A stretch of DNA of 64,000 bases from Klebsiella africana (GCF_020526085.1 NZ_CP084874.1:3658001-3722000), one strand, 5' to 3'; shown: positions 9,550-19,940, counted from the stretch's first letter. Program-made: numbers and translations. Notes: generated by a model not told the origin, from the sequence alone.

Positions 9550-10953
9550 TCAGAAAATAGTGAACGGGGCGATAACCATGAACTTCACGTCGCGCTCATC
9601 CTGGAAGATGTTGCCGTAGCCGCCGCTCCAGCTCGGGATATCGGAATGGTTGTCGTACTGGGTAAAGTGCAGTTTGAACAAGGTGCCCTTCGCCCGACCT
9701 TCCTGCACGGTATACAGCGCATCCAGGCTGTAGGCCGACTCTTTCAGGCGATAGTCAGGATCGTAGTACGCGTCCGGAGAGGACATTCTGCCCGGTTTCG
9801 CATCCCAGGCGTACACATAAGACGCACCGAACGCCCAGCCAGGCATGTCCCAGTTTTTCATGTCATACATCGCGCCGAAGAAGACCGCTTTTTCGCCGTT
9901 GGCGTTGAAGTCAGAGCGGTTATCCCACCAGATATCGAGACGACCGTTGGAGGAAGCATAGGTCGGCGTCATACGCTGCAGGAAGTAGCCCTGCTGGCCA
10001 TCGGCCTTCACCCAGGTTCCCTCGAGACGCAGATCCAGGACATCCGCCACTTTATAGCCAAAGGTTAACGCCTGCAGCCAGGCGGTGCCGTCATAGATGT
10101 CGTTAACCCCGCCGTTGCTAACCTTATCGCGGGTGCCGTAGAACTGGTAGCTGGTGCTCAGCGGTGCGCCGGCGACGTCAAACTTGTAGCTGGCTTTAGC
10201 AAAGTACTGATCGATATAGCCCTGCGCCTGACCAAATGCCGCTTCCAGCACCAGGTCATTTTTGAAATCATATTTAGCGCCGATGGAGTGGAGATAATCG
10301 ACTTTGGTTTTCTTGTCATTCTGATAGAAATCGTCCATCTCGATATGCCATGGCGCTTTATATTCGTTGGTCCACATGTAGGAGAAACTTAACGCGCCAG
10401 CGGTGCCATAGTCGAAGTTGGCACCGGCTTCCGCTCCCTGGTAGGTACCCGGCATAAAGCTCCAGTGCGGGGCCAGCAGAGTCTGGCCGGTTGGCTGGAT
10501 ATAACCTGCGCGTGCCCACACCGGACCGTATTTGAATTTCGCTGCCGCTTTATACAGGCTGATGCCGCTCTTATCGCCGGAGTAGTCTTCGTCATAGGCT
10601 TTGTTACGCGACGAGAAGGCGATTTCGTTCGGGTGGCCGCTGTCGCCGTTCTCCGCCATTTCAATCGCCGTAAACGCAGCAATATCAAGGCCAAACATAT
10701 CGGCGGCATAGCCAGACTGGAAGTCCAGGTTGGCGTTCCAGGTAGAATGGGAAAGGTTGGTTTTGTATTTGTCGCCGTCGGTCACATCTTTACGGTCACG
10801 CTCACGCTGCCAGTAATAGATACCGCCGGTTAAGGTTGAATCATCGATAAAGCCTGCTGCGCTGGCCTGCGGAACCACAACCCAGCCCGACATCGCGGTG
10901 ACGGCGGCAATAGCCAGCGCCAGCGTACTACGTTTGCCACTAAACGTACGCAT
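9550..10953 (-). CDS. chiP: ChiP chitoporin
   Basis: Outer-membrane channel for chitosugars (formerly YbfM), OprD-like porin family. 467 residues: signal peptide to about residue 32 (ending PQASA), then a beta-barrel rich in aromatic strands and a C-terminal Phe (VMIAPFTIF), the usual BAM signal. Two in-frame ATGs exist; I chose 10953 ([10 protein letters not shown]) because GAGGA lies seven bases upstream of it, whereas ATG 10959 almost abuts that site. The leader contains a ChiX pairing site and two NagC-like operators further upstream. Confidence 0.95.
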   Translation of the reverse strand: MRTFSGKRSTLALAIAAVTAMSGWVVVPQASAAGFIDDSTLTGGIYYWQRERDRKDVTDGDKYKTNLSHSTWNANLDFQSGYAADMFGLDIAAFTAIEMAENGDSGHPNEIAFSSRNKAYDEDYSGDKSGISLYKAAAKFKYGPVWARAGYIQPTGQTLLAPHWSFMPGTYQGAEAGANFDYGTAGALSFSYMWTNEYKAPWHIEMDDFYQNDKKTKVDYLHSIGAKYDFKNDLVLEAAFGQAQGYIDQYFAKASYKFDVAGAPLSTSYQFYGTRDKVSNGGVNDIYDGTAWLQALTFGYKVADVLDLRLEGTWVKADGQQGYFLQRMTPTYASSNGRLDIWWDNRSDFNANGEKAVFFGAMYDMKNWDMPGWAFGASYVYAWDAKPGRMSSPDAYYDPDYRLKESAYSLDALYTVQEGRAKGTLFKLHFTQYDNHSDIPSWSGGYGNIFQDERDVKFMVIAPFTIF

Positions 10954-10960
10954 GTGCATA

Positions 10961-10972
10961 TCCTCTTTGACG
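10961..10972 (-). promoter_or_regulatory. ChiX small-RNA target over the chiP ribosome site
   Basis: The chiP mRNA reads CGUCAAAGAGGA here, perfectly complementary to the CCUCUUUGACG seed I recall for ChiX sRNA. It covers the ribosome binding site, as in E. coli and Salmonella, where ChiX silences chiPQ until chitooligosaccharides induce a decoy transcript. Confidence 0.8.
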
Positions 10973-11070
10973 TTTTAAAAGGCGAAGACCAGCGGTCAAT
11001 CGCTAAAAAATAAATAAAACTGCAAAATGTGGGGCGGTAAAAAAGACCGCGAAACCACTATAGATAGACT

Positions 11071-11092
11071 ATTTTTCGTGACGCGAATTATC
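11071..11092. promoter_or_regulatory. NagC-like operator 1 upstream of chiP
   Basis: attttTCGTGACGCGAATTA aligns with the nagE operator in this window (15288-15309) at TTCGT, CGC and AATTA. 118-139 bases upstream of the chiP start. The rest of 10973-11346 is AT-rich leader with no gene that I can see. Confidence 0.6.
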
Positions 11093-11296
11093 AATGTTTT
11101 TCGTGAGGCAAAGCTTAAGATTATGACAAAGCGCACATAATTTATGTCGTTTTGTTACAGTCTTATCTCTGATGATTTTGTCATGGAAGTCATTGCAAAA
11201 TCAGGGAAAAAAGAAAACACTGAAAGCGATTACATTGGTTTTTTGTATATGACAGGAAACAACAGAAGCACTATTTATTAGCCCCCTGAAACAGGA

Positions 11297-11318
11297 TTAA
11301 TTCGCATCGCGAAAATAA
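11297..11318. promoter_or_regulatory. NagC-like operator 2 upstream of chiP
   Basis: TTAATTCGCATCGCGAAAAT followed by AA matches the nagE operator at about 17 of 22 positions. It lies 226 bp (centre to centre) from operator 1, compatible with the repression loop known for chiPQ. Confidence 0.65.
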
Positions 11319-11346
11319 ACCGAGTAATTGGCTGATTCTGAAACAA

Positions 11347-11375
11347 AAAAAAGCGCCGCAAAATGCGGCGCTTTT
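11347..11375 (-). terminator. glnS intrinsic terminator
   Basis: On the minus strand aagcgccgca / tgcggcgctt forms a 10-bp stem with a 3-base loop and is followed by eight T. Confidence 0.9.
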
Positions 11376-11388
11376 CATCAAGAGAAAC

Positions 11389-13056
11389 TTATTCGCCTGC
11401 TTTCGCCCAGGTATCACGCAGCCCGACGGTGCGGTTGAACACCAGATTGGTTGCGGTTGCATAGCGGCTGTCGAGGCAGAAATAGCCTTCACGCTCAAAC
11501 TGGTAAGCTTTACCGGCTTCGGCCTGCGCCAGGCTCGGTTCAGCGTAACCCTGTTTGATCACCAACGATTCCGGGTTGATCACCGCAAGGAAATCGTCCG
11601 CCGCGCCTGGGTTGGGTACGCTGAACAGACGATCGTAGAGACGGATCTCTACCGGCAGCGCATGCGCCGCACTTACCCAATGGATCACGCCTTTGACCTT
11701 GCGGCCATCGGCCGGATCTTTGCTCAGGGTGTCGGCATCATAGGTGCAGAAGATGGTGGTAATATTGCCTTCGGCATCTTTCTCTACGCGTTCCGCTTTG
11801 ATGACGTAGGCGTTACGCAGACGTACCTCTTTACCCAGCACCAGACGCTTGTACTGCTTGTTGGCTTCTTCGCGGAAGTCCGCGCGGTCAATCCAGATTT
11901 CGGCGCTGAATGGCACTTCGCGGCTGCCCATTTCCGGTTTGTTCGGATGGTTAGGCATCGCCACCATTTCGCTTTCCCCCTGCGGATAGTTCTCGATAAC
12001 CAGTTTCACCGGATCGATCACCGCCATCGCGCGCGGGGCGTTTTCGTTCAGATCTTCACGAATGCAGGACTCCAGCGACGCCATCTCGATGGTATTGTCC
12101 TGCTTGGTCACGCCGATGCGCTTGCAGAACTCACGGATGGATTCAGCGGTATAACCGCGACGACGCAGACCGGAGATGGTCGGCATACGCGGGTCGTCCC
12201 AGCCTTCCACGTGCTTCTCGGTCACCAGCTGGTTCAGCTTACGCTTGGACATCACGGTGTATTCGAGATTTAGACGCGAGAATTCATACTGACGCGGATG
12301 CACCGGGATGCTGATGTTGTCCAGCACCCAGTCGTACAGGCGACGGTTGTCCTGGAACTCCAGGGTACACAGCGAGTGAGTAATGCCTTCCAGCGCATCG
12401 CTGATGCAGTGGGTGAAGTCGTACATCGGGTAGATGCACCATTTGTTGCCGGTCTGATGATGCTCAGCGAACTTAATGCGGTACAGCACCGGATCGCGCA
12501 TCACCATAAACGGTGACGCCATATCAATTTTGGCTCGCAGACAGGCCTTGCCCTCTTCGAAACCGCCGCTGCGCATTTTTTCAAACAGCGCCAGGTTCTC
12601 TTCCACGCTGCGGTCGCGATACGGGCTGTTTTTACCCGGCGCTTTCAGGGTGCCGCGATATTCACGAATCTCATCAGGGGAAAGTTCATCAACGTAGGCC
12701 AGGCCTTTGTTGATCAGCTCAACCGCATACTGATGCAGCTGATCGAAATAATCAGACGAGTAGCATACGTCCCCGGACCAGTGGAAACCTAACCACTGCA
12801 CGTCGTTTTTAATCGACTCCACGTATTCGATATCTTCTTTCACCGGGTTGGTGTCATCGAATCGCAGGTTGCATTGGCCCTGATAATCCTGGGCGATACC
12901 AAAGTTCAGGCAGATGGATTTCGCATGGCCAATGTGCAGATAACCGTTCGGCTCCGGCGGGAAGCGGGTGTGAACGGTGGTGTGCTTACCGGTAGCCAGA
13001 TCTTCATCAATGATCTGACGGATAAAGTTAGTCGGGCGGGCTTCTGCCTCACTCAT
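11389..13056 (-). CDS. glnS: glutaminyl-tRNA synthetase
   Basis: Charges tRNA-Gln; class I synthetase, cytoplasmic and essential. 555 residues (E. coli 554). HIGH box in [15 protein letters not shown] near residue 40, KMSKS-type box VMSKRKL in the middle, beta-barrel anticodon domains after it. The reading frame shows GTG ATG in tandem; ATG 13056 ([10 protein letters not shown]) matches the family. Same strand as nagE upstream with a nagE terminator between; in E. coli some glnS transcription arises by read-through from nagE. Its substrate tRNAs are encoded at 22.0-22.6 kb. Confidence 0.97.
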   Translation of the reverse strand: MSEAEARPTNFIRQIIDEDLATGKHTTVHTRFPPEPNGYLHIGHAKSICLNFGIAQDYQGQCNLRFDDTNPVKEDIEYVESIKNDVQWLGFHWSGDVCYSSDYFDQLHQYAVELINKGLAYVDELSPDEIREYRGTLKAPGKNSPYRDRSVEENLALFEKMRSGGFEEGKACLRAKIDMASPFMVMRDPVLYRIKFAEHHQTGNKWCIYPMYDFTHCISDALEGITHSLCTLEFQDNRRLYDWVLDNISIPVHPRQYEFSRLNLEYTVMSKRKLNQLVTEKHVEGWDDPRMPTISGLRRRGYTAESIREFCKRIGVTKQDNTIEMASLESCIREDLNENAPRAMAVIDPVKLVIENYPQGESEMVAMPNHPNKPEMGSREVPFSAEIWIDRADFREEANKQYKRLVLGKEVRLRNAYVIKAERVEKDAEGNITTIFCTYDADTLSKDPADGRKVKGVIHWVSAAHALPVEIRLYDRLFSVPNPGAADDFLAVINPESLVIKQGYAEPSLAQAEAGKAYQFEREGYFCLDSRYATATNLVFNRTVGLRDTWAKAGE

Positions 13057-13176
13057 CACGGGTTCCTCAAAGCGTAAACAACGTATAACGGCACATGATC
13101 TTACAAGCAGGACGTAGTGACAACTATTAGTTACGTAAAATAGATATCAGAAGAGGATTATGGGGCCGATTGCTGG

Positions 13177-13209
13177 AAAAAAAAGCGGCGAAGGTTTCCC
13201 TTCGCCGCT
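13177..13209 (-). terminator. nagE intrinsic terminator
   Basis: On the minus strand agcggcgaagg / ccttcgccgct gives an 11-bp stem with a 4-base loop followed by T-run (plus-strand A at 13177-13183). Confidence 0.88.
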
Positions 13210-13234
13210 GAGGCAAAAACTCGACTCAGGAGCC

Positions 13235-15184
13235 TTACTTGCCTTTAATCTCATACAGCGGTGTCTGGCCGGCAACGACCTTACCACTCGCCAGTATCAC
13301 CAGCGCGCTGTAGTCATCGCTGTTGCTGCAGACGACCGGGCTTATCATCGAGCGCGCGTTGGCGTTGAGGAAGTCCAGATCCATTTCCAGAATCGGCTCA
13401 CCCGCTTTCACTTCCGCGCCCTCTTCTACCAGACGTTTGAAGCCCTTGCCTTCCAGCGCCACGGTATCGATGCCCATATGAACAACGATTTCCGCACCGT
13501 TGTTGGTTTCGAGGCAGAACGCGTGGTTGGTGTTGAAAATTTTCACCACGGTACCGGCGGCCGGGGCCACCACGATGTTGCTGGTCGGTTTCACCGCGAT
13601 ACCGTCGCCGACGGCTTTACTGGCGAAAGCTTCATCAGGCACCTGTTCGAGCGCCACCACGTCACCGGTAATCGGCGACACCAGCGACTCAACGGTCTTC
13701 GCGTTCGCTACCGCCTGCGGTTTAGCCGCGGGCACCGCGGTGGCGACGTCGCCAGCCGGTGCGGCTGCCGCTACCGGGCCGCGGGTAACCACTTTTTTCA
13801 TCTCATCGCCGATAGATTCTGCTTTCGCACCGACGATAACCTGGATGGTTTGCTTATTCAGTTTCACCACCCCGGACGCGCCGAGACGTTTACAGGCGGC
13901 GTCGTTCACCTTCGCCGAATCACCCACGGTCAGACGCAGACGGGTGATACAGGCGTCAATGGCTTTCAGGTTGTCCGTTCCGCCCACTGCGGCGATATAG
14001 CTGGTCGCCAGCTGGGTCAGGCCTTCTTCAGTGTTGCTATTCGCTTCTTCCGTTACCACGTCAGCGGCTTTGTCTTCACGACCCGGCGTTTTCAGGTTGA
14101 ACATGCGGATCACTGCGCTGAACAGCAGGAAGTAGACGAAGAAGAACACCACGCCCATTACCAGCAGCATCCAGACGTTTTTGCTGGCGGCCGGCAGGCT
14201 GTACATCAGCACATAGTCGATTGCACCCGCGGAGAAGGAGAAGCCCGCGTGGATCCCCAGGGCCGTTGCGATGAACAGGCTAATACCGGTCAACACCGCG
14301 TGCAGGAGGTACAGCAGCGGCGCCAGGAACATGAACAGGAATTCCAGCGGCTCGGTTACCCCGGTCAGGAACGCGGTGATGGCAACAGACAGCAGCATAC
14401 CGCCGACCATCGGGCGACGCGCTTTCGGCGCCGCCAGATACATCGCCAGCGCCGCACCCGGCAGACCAAACATCATGATCGGGAAGAAGCCGGACATGAA
14501 CATCCCCGCGGTGCCGTCGCCGGCGTAGAAGCGGTTGATGTCGCCGTGGAACACCGCGCCTGCGGCGTTAGTGAACTCACCAATCTGGAACCAGGCGATG
14601 GTGTTCAGCACCTGATGCAGACCGGTTGGGATCAGCAGACGGTTGATGAAACCAAAGATACCGGAGCCCAGCGCCCCTGCGGAGACGATCCATTCGCCGC
14701 CAGAGTGGATAGCGTGTTGCACCGGCGGCCAGACGTAGCCGAAGATCGCCGCGAGGATCAGACAGAAGAAGCCGGTGGCGATCGGCACGAAGCGTTTGCC
14801 GCCGAAGAAGCTCAGGAAGTCCGGCAGCTTGATGCCGGCCCAGCGGTTGTATACCGCCCCTGCCACCAGACCGGTAATAATACCGGCCAGTACGCCCATG
14901 TTAATTTCCGGGTTAATGGTGACCATCGCTTTGGTCATCACGAAATAACCTACCGCACCGGCCAGGGCCGCCGAACCGGCGTTATCCTTGGACCAGCTCG
15001 ATGCCACACCAATTGCGAAGATCAGCGCCAGATTATCGAAGATCGCCCCACCCGCTTGCGCGATGAAGGGTACATTCAACAGGTCTGGTTGCCCGAAACG
15101 CAGCAGCAATGCCGCGACCGGCAGCACTGCGATAGGGAGCTGCAACGCCCTACCCAGTCGCTGAAAGAAACCTAAAATATTCAT
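13235..15184 (-). CDS. nagE: N-acetylglucosamine PTS permease, EIICBA
   Basis: Imports and phosphorylates N-acetylglucosamine. 649 residues, domain order C-B-A. The membrane EIIC domain spans about residues 1-370; the EIIB domain carries the phospho-cysteine in IDACITRLRL (about 410); an Ala/Pro linker follows; the EIIA domain carries the phospho-histidine in EIVVHMGIDT (about 570). The C-terminus ends YEIKGK. Divergent from nagBACD, sharing a control region with NagC and CRP sites; the product GlcNAc-6-P is processed by NagA and NagB and is the NagC inducer. Confidence 0.97.
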   Translation of the reverse strand: MNILGFFQRLGRALQLPIAVLPVAALLLRFGQPDLLNVPFIAQAGGAIFDNLALIFAIGVASSWSKDNAGSAALAGAVGYFVMTKAMVTINPEINMGVLAGIITGLVAGAVYNRWAGIKLPDFLSFFGGKRFVPIATGFFCLILAAIFGYVWPPVQHAIHSGGEWIVSAGALGSGIFGFINRLLIPTGLHQVLNTIAWFQIGEFTNAAGAVFHGDINRFYAGDGTAGMFMSGFFPIMMFGLPGAALAMYLAAPKARRPMVGGMLLSVAITAFLTGVTEPLEFLFMFLAPLLYLLHAVLTGISLFIATALGIHAGFSFSAGAIDYVLMYSLPAASKNVWMLLVMGVVFFFVYFLLFSAVIRMFNLKTPGREDKAADVVTEEANSNTEEGLTQLATSYIAAVGGTDNLKAIDACITRLRLTVGDSAKVNDAACKRLGASGVVKLNKQTIQVIVGAKAESIGDEMKKVVTRGPVAAAAPAGDVATAVPAAKPQAVANAKTVESLVSPITGDVVALEQVPDEAFASKAVGDGIAVKPTSNIVVAPAAGTVVKIFNTNHAFCLETNNGAEIVVHMGIDTVALEGKGFKRLVEEGAEVKAGEPILEMDLDFLNANARSMISPVVCSNSDDYSALVILASGKVVAGQTPLYEIKGK

Positions 15185-15287
15185 CTTATTCCCCCTATGA
15201 GACCCCGATGAGGCTCATTTTCAAAGCCACTTTTTTATTGTGTAACAAGGTCGGTTTTATCACTTACCGGCAAAGTGTGTGAAAAAT

Positions 15288-15309
15288 TAATTCGTATCGC
15301 AAATTAAAT
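15288..15309. promoter_or_regulatory. NagC operator, nagE side
   Basis: ATTAATTCGTATCGCAAATT and following AA; its reverse complement is the E. coli nagE box as I recall it. Lies in the 315-base gap between divergent nagE and nagB. Confidence 0.8.
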
Positions 15310-15319
15310 GGGTATTTTT

Positions 15320-15335
15320 TGTGATAATTATCACC
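15320..15335. promoter_or_regulatory. CRP site between nagE and nagB
   Basis: TGTGATAATTATCACC matches the TGTGA-N6-TCACA core in 9 of 10 positions; sits between the two NagC operators, as in E. coli where cAMP-CRP activates both promoters. Confidence 0.8.
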
Positions 15336-15380
15336 AAATATCGTATTACCTCCTCCCTCACACTGGCTAACATCGAAAAC

Positions 15381-15403
15381 TTATTTTATCATTCAAAAAA
15401 TCA
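15381..15403. promoter_or_regulatory. candidate second NagC operator, nagB side
   Basis: TTATTTTATCATTCAAAAAA then TCA resembles the weaker E. coli nagB box; centre-to-centre distance from the nagE operator is about 93 bp, a spacing suited to NagC looping. The pattern is loose. Confidence 0.45.
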
Positions 15404-15499
15404 ACACGGATTGACCCCGGTAGGCACAGTTGCTGCAATACTCTCCTTAGAGTGCTGGCGCCAATCCGCCAGAATCTACTTTAACTATAGAGGTGAAGA

Positions 15500-16300
15500 A
15501 TGAGACTGATCCCCCTGGTAACCGCTGAGCAGGTTGGTAAATGGGCTGCGCGCCACATCGTTAACCGTATTAATGCATTCAAACCGACCGCGGACCGTCC
15601 GTTCGTCCTGGGTCTGCCGACCGGTGGTACTCCGCTGACCGCCTACAAGGCGCTGGTTGAAATGCATAAAGCAGGCCAGGTTAGCTTCAAGCACGTCGTC
15701 ACCTTTAACATGGATGAATACGTTGGCCTGCCGAAAGAGCATCCGGAAAGCTATCATAGCTTCATGCATCGTAATTTCTTTGACCACGTTGATATTCCGG
15801 CAGAAAATATCAACCTGCTGAATGGTAACGCGCCGGACATCGATGCGGAATGCCGTCGCTATGAAGAAAAAATTCGCTCCTACGGTAAAATCCACCTGTT
15901 TATGGGCGGCGTGGGCAACGATGGTCACATCGCGTTTAACGAACCGGCCTCTTCTCTGGCGTCCCGCACCCGTATTAAGACCCTGACCCATGACACCCGC
16001 GTAGCGAACTCCCGCTTCTTCGACGGCGATGTAGATCTGGTGCCGAAATACGCGTTGACCGTCGGCGTGGGCACTCTGCTGGATGCAGAAGAAGTGATGA
16101 TTCTGGTGCTGGGTCATCAGAAAGCGCTGGCGCTGCAGGCAGCGGTAGAGGGTAACGTCAATCACATGTGGACCATTACCTGTCTGCAGCTGCATCCGAA
16201 AGCAGTGATCGTCTGTGACGAGCCGTCCACCATGGAGCTGAAAGTGAAGACGCTGAAATATTTCAACGAATTAGAAGCTGAAAATATTAAAGGTCTGTAA
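15500..16300 (+). CDS. nagB: glucosamine-6-phosphate deaminase
   Basis: Converts glucosamine-6-P to fructose-6-P and ammonia; hexameric, allosterically activated by GlcNAc-6-P. 266 residues, the standard length. [16 protein letters not shown] carries the catalytic aspartate (about 72) and [16 protein letters not shown] the Asp/His/Glu group (141-148). GAAGA ribosome site precedes ATG 15500. First gene of nagBACD; a hairpin follows it before nagA. Confidence 0.97.
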   Translation: MRLIPLVTAEQVGKWAARHIVNRINAFKPTADRPFVLGLPTGGTPLTAYKALVEMHKAGQVSFKHVVTFNMDEYVGLPKEHPESYHSFMHRNFFDHVDIPAENINLLNGNAPDIDAECRRYEEKIRSYGKIHLFMGGVGNDGHIAFNEPASSLASRTRIKTLTHDTRVANSRFFDGDVDLVPKYALTVGVGTLLDAEEVMILVLGHQKALALQAAVEGNVNHMWTITCLQLHPKAVIVCDEPSTMELKVKTLKYFNELEAENIKGL

Positions 16301-16309
16301 TGTAGTCGC

Positions 16310-16341
16310 GTCCCGCGGCGTTGCGCGGGACCATCTTTTTT
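16310..16341 (+). terminator. hairpin between nagB and nagA, attenuator-like
   Basis: gtcccgcg / cgcgggac (8 bp, 6-base loop) followed by catctttttt. It lies inside the nagBACD operon, so it probably lowers expression of nagA and later genes or marks a processing site rather than ending the operon. Confidence 0.7.
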
Positions 16342-16415
16342 CTTTGTATGCAACATCAGGCCGGCGGCAAAAGAGCGATTGCTGGCGTGATGAGGCGTAT
16401 ATACCGGGGGTCGTA

Positions 16416-17564
16416 ATGTATGCATTAACCCAGGGCCGGGTTTATACCGGTCATGAAATTCTCGATGACCATGCGGTTGTTATCGCTAATGGCCTTATCG
16501 AACGTCTTTGTCCGCTGGCAGATTTGCCGTCTGACATCGAGCAGCGCTCAGTCAACGGCGCAATAATCGCCCCCGGTTTTATCGACGTCCAGCTCAATGG
16601 CTGCGGCGGCGTGCAGTTCAACGACAGCCCTGAGGCGGTGACCGTTGAAACGCTGGAGATTATGCAGAAGGCCAACGAACGTTCTGGCTGCACCAGCTTC
16701 CTGCCGACGCTGATTACCTCCAGCGACGATCTGATGAAGCAAGGGGTTCGCGTGATGCGTGAATACCTGCAAAAACACCCGAACCAGGCGCTGGGTCTGC
16801 ATCTGGAAGGACCGTGGCTGAACATCGTCAAGAAAGGCACCCACAATCCGGACTACGTGCGTAAACCGGACGCCGCGCTGGTTGATTTCCTGTGCGACAA
16901 CGCTGATGTGATCACCAAAGTGACCCTCGCCCCTGAGCGCGTTGAGCCGGAAGTGATCCGCAAACTAGTTGCCGCCGGGATCGTTGTCTCCGCCGGCCAC
17001 TCCAATGCCACGCTCAAAGAGGCGAAAGTGGGCTTCCGCGCGGGCATTACCTTTGCCACCCACCTGTATAACGCGATGCCGTACATTACCGGCCGCGAAC
17101 CGGGCCTGGCCGGGGCGATTTTTGACGAGCCGGATGTCTACTGCGGTATTATTGTCGACGGGATGCATGTCGATTACGCTAACGTGCGCAACGCCAAGCG
17201 CCTGAAAGGCGACAAGCTGTGCCTGGTCACCGACGCCACCGCACCGGCGGGAGCGAATATTGACCAGTTCATTTTTGCCGGGAAAACAATATACTACCGC
17301 AATGGGCTGTGCGTGGATGAAAACGGCACCCTCAGCGGCTCTTCGCTAACCATGATTGAAGGGGTACGTAATCTCGTTGAGCATTGCGGCGTCGCACTGG
17401 ACGAAGTATTACGCATGGCCACGCTCTATCCGGCGCGCGCCATTGGTGTGGACAAGCAGCTCGGCAGCATTACGCCTGGCATGGTCGCTAACCTGACCGC
17501 CTTTACCCGCGATTATAAAATCACCAAGACCATCGTTAATGGTAACGAGGTCGTCACTGAGTAA
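16416..17564 (+). CDS. nagA: N-acetylglucosamine-6-phosphate deacetylase
   Basis: Removes acetate from GlcNAc-6-P, giving glucosamine-6-P for NagB; also destroys the NagC inducer. 382 residues, amidohydrolase TIM barrel. Metal and catalytic residues are visible in HLEGPWLN (Glu 131), SAGHSNAT (His 195), ATHLYNAM (His 216) and LVTDATAP (Asp 273). ATG 16416 ([10 protein letters not shown]) follows GGGGG at short distance and matches E. coli; the 24-codon in-frame extension upstream is unlikely. Second gene of nagBACD. Confidence 0.97.
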   Translation: MYALTQGRVYTGHEILDDHAVVIANGLIERLCPLADLPSDIEQRSVNGAIIAPGFIDVQLNGCGGVQFNDSPEAVTVETLEIMQKANERSGCTSFLPTLITSSDDLMKQGVRVMREYLQKHPNQALGLHLEGPWLNIVKKGTHNPDYVRKPDAALVDFLCDNADVITKVTLAPERVEPEVIRKLVAAGIVVSAGHSNATLKEAKVGFRAGITFATHLYNAMPYITGREPGLAGAIFDEPDVYCGIIVDGMHVDYANVRNAKRLKGDKLCLVTDATAPAGANIDQFIFAGKTIYYRNGLCVDENGTLSGSSLTMIEGVRNLVEHCGVALDEVLRMATLYPARAIGVDKQLGSITPGMVANLTAFTRDYKITKTIVNGNEVVTE

Positions 17565-17572
17565 GTAAAAGT

Positions 17573-18793
17573 ATGACAGCAGGCGGACAAGCTCAAATTG
17601 GTAACGTTGACCTCGTAAAACAACTGAACAGCGCGGCCGTGTACCGCCTGATTGACCAGCATGGGCCTATCTCGCGCATTCAGATCGCGGAACAAAGCCA
17701 GCTTGCCCCTGCCAGCGTGACCAAAATCACGCGTCAGCTTATTGAGCGCGGACTGATCAAAGAAGTCGATCAGCAAGCCTCCACCGGAGGCCGCCGCGCC
17801 ATCTCCATCATAGCGGAAACCCGCAACTTCAACGCCATCGGCGTGCGCCTTGGCCGCTATGACGCCACTCTGACCCTGTATGATTTAAGCAGCAAGACCC
17901 TGGAAGAGGAGCATTTCCCGCTGCCCGAGCGCACCCAGGAAACGCTGGAACACGCCCTGCTGAATATCATCGCCACCTTTATCGAAAACTGTCAGCGCAA
18001 AATTCGCGAGCTGATCGCCATCTCAGTGATCCTGCCGGGCCTCGTTGACCCGGAAAGCGGCGTGATCCGCTATATGCCGCATATTGCGGTGGAAAACTGG
18101 GGCCTGGTCGGAGCGCTGGAGAAACGCTTCAATGTTACCTGCTTTGTTGGGCACGATATCCGCAGCCTGGCGCTAGCCGAGCACTATTTTGGCGCAAGCC
18201 AGGATTGCGAAGACTCCATTCTGGTGCGCGTGCACCGCGGTACCGGGGCGGGGATTATCTCCAACGGGCGCATTTTTATCGGCCGCAACGGCAACGTCGG
18301 CGAAATTGGCCATATTCAGGTCGACCCGCTGGGCGAGCGCTGCCACTGCGGCAACTTCGGCTGTCTGGAGACCGTCGCGGCTAATGCCGCCATTGAACAG
18401 CGGGTTCGCCACCTGCTGGAGCAGGGCTACCAGAGCCGCCTGACCCTCGATGACTGCACGATCAAAACCATCTGCAAAGCGGCCAACAAGGGCGATGCCC
18501 TGGCCTGCGAAGTGATCGAGTACGTGGGACGTCACCTCGGCAAAACCATCGCCATCGCAATTAATCTCTTCAATCCGCAAAAAATCGTCGTTGCCGGCGA
18601 AATAGTGGAGGCCGAGAAGGTGCTGCTCCCGGCTATTGAGGGTTGCATTAACGCCCAGGCGCTGAAGGCGTTTCGTAAGAACCTGCCGGTGGTACGCTCT
18701 ACCCTCGATCACCGATCTGCGATTGGCGCCTTCGCCCTGGTCAAGCGCGCTATGCTCAATGGCACGCTGCTGCAGCGCTTGCTTGAGAGCTAA
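17573..18793 (+). CDS. nagC: NagC, ROK-family repressor of amino-sugar genes
   Basis: Represses nagE, nagBACD and chiPQ and activates glmUS in relatives; released by GlcNAc-6-P. 406 residues: winged helix near residues 30-60 (ISRIQIAEQSQLAPASVTKI), then a ROK sugar-kinase-like domain without obvious need for catalysis, including the zinc signature CHCGNFGCLE. Eight bases after nagA, so the operon encodes its own regulator. Operator candidates are listed at the nagE-nagB gap and upstream of chiP. Confidence 0.97.
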   Translation: MTAGGQAQIGNVDLVKQLNSAAVYRLIDQHGPISRIQIAEQSQLAPASVTKITRQLIERGLIKEVDQQASTGGRRAISIIAETRNFNAIGVRLGRYDATLTLYDLSSKTLEEEHFPLPERTQETLEHALLNIIATFIENCQRKIRELIAISVILPGLVDPESGVIRYMPHIAVENWGLVGALEKRFNVTCFVGHDIRSLALAEHYFGASQDCEDSILVRVHRGTGAGIISNGRIFIGRNGNVGEIGHIQVDPLGERCHCGNFGCLETVAANAAIEQRVRHLLEQGYQSRLTLDDCTIKTICKAANKGDALACEVIEYVGRHLGKTIAIAINLFNPQKIVVAGEIVEAEKVLLPAIEGCINAQALKAFRKNLPVVRSTLDHRSAIGAFALVKRAMLNGTLLQRLLES

Positions 18794-18909
18794 TCGCCCC
18801 TTTTCTGATAGCGCGTCACTTTGATACGGGCGGGCCTCGCCCGTCAGAGGTGGGAAACCTCATCGATGACGCGTATAGTTTCGTCTTTGTTAATGATTCT
18901 GGACCCACC

Positions 18910-19662
18910 ATGACCATTCAAAACATAATTTGTGATATTGACGGCGTACTGATGCACGATAACGTCGCCGTTCCCGGCGCAGCCGAGTTTATCAAGCGCA
19001 TCCTGGATAAAGGCATGCCGCTGGTAATGCTGACCAACTACCCGTCGCAAACCGGCCAGGATCTGGCGAACCGTTTCGCCACCGCCGGAATTGATGTTCC
19101 GGATAGCGCCTTTTACACCTCAGCGATGGCCACCGCCGATTTTCTGCGTCGCCAGGAAGGTAAAAAAGCCTACGTGGTGGGAGAAGGCGCACTGATCCAC
19201 GAGCTGTACAAAGCTGGCTTTACCATTACCGATGTGAACCCGGATTTTGTCATCGTCGGGGAAACGCGTTCCTTTAACTGGGAAATGATGCATAAGGCCG
19301 CCTTCTTCGTCGCCAACGGCGCCCGCTTCATTGCCACTAACCCGGATACGCACGGTCGCGGCTTCTACCCTGCCTGCGGCGCGCTGTGCGCCGGAATCGA
19401 GAAGATCTCCGGCCGTAAGCCGTTTTACGTCGGCAAACCGAGCCCGTGGATCATCCGTTCAGCACTGAATAAAATGCAGGCTCACTCCGAGCAGACGGTG
19501 ATCGTCGGCGATAACCTACGCACCGACATACTGGCCGGCTTCCAGGCGGGGCTGGAGACCATTCTGGTGCTCTCCGGCGTCTCCACCCTCGACGACATCG
19601 ACAGCATGCCGTTCCGCCCATCGTGGATCTACCCTTCCGTCGCGGAAATCGATCTTTTCTAA
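18910..19662 (+). CDS. nagD: NagD, HAD-family UMP phosphatase
   Basis: Haloacid-dehalogenase phosphatase; E. coli NagD prefers UMP and GMP and its role in amino-sugar metabolism is unsettled. 250 residues. Catalytic DIDGVLMHD at residues 9-17, LTNYPSQ for motif II, GKPSPW lysine and GDNLRTDI acidic motif. ATG 18910 (MTIQNIICD) fits E. coli; longer in-frame reading to 18850 is not supported. Last gene of nagBACD, 116 bases after nagC. Confidence 0.96.
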   Translation: MTIQNIICDIDGVLMHDNVAVPGAAEFIKRILDKGMPLVMLTNYPSQTGQDLANRFATAGIDVPDSAFYTSAMATADFLRRQEGKKAYVVGEGALIHELYKAGFTITDVNPDFVIVGETRSFNWEMMHKAAFFVANGARFIATNPDTHGRGFYPACGALCAGIEKISGRKPFYVGKPSPWIIRSALNKMQAHSEQTVIVGDNLRTDILAGFQAGLETILVLSGVSTLDDIDSMPFRPSWIYPSVAEIDLF

Positions 19663-19668
19663 TACCCG

Positions 19669-19691
19669 CCACGTCTCAGGACGTGGTTTTT
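19669..19691 (+). terminator. nagBACD terminator
   Basis: ccacgtc / gacgtgg stem, tcag loop, five T; six bases past the nagD stop. Confidence 0.88.
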
Positions 19692-19940
19692 CATTTATAG
19701 CGCCCATCAAAATTATTCCATCTAATAAAAACGGCCTATAAATACGAATTCCTCAATAAAGCAGTTCAAAAGATACTCTTTTTTCACTATTCAACAATCA
19801 CGGTTGCGTTTTTTCTTTTTCCGGCCGCAAAACCCTTGCGCCTGCTTCCCCTTTACGGCATTTTCTTAAACACGCACTCAGGCTTCGCCACGAGACGAAG
19901 CCAGCACAACATCAAACACGACAGGGTAATGGAGAAGGCT

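Noticed and set aside
13160..15175. Long plus-strand open frame opposite nagE
   Set aside because: Antisense shadow of a well-supported gene in high-GC DNA; His/Arg-rich translation with no recognisable domain.
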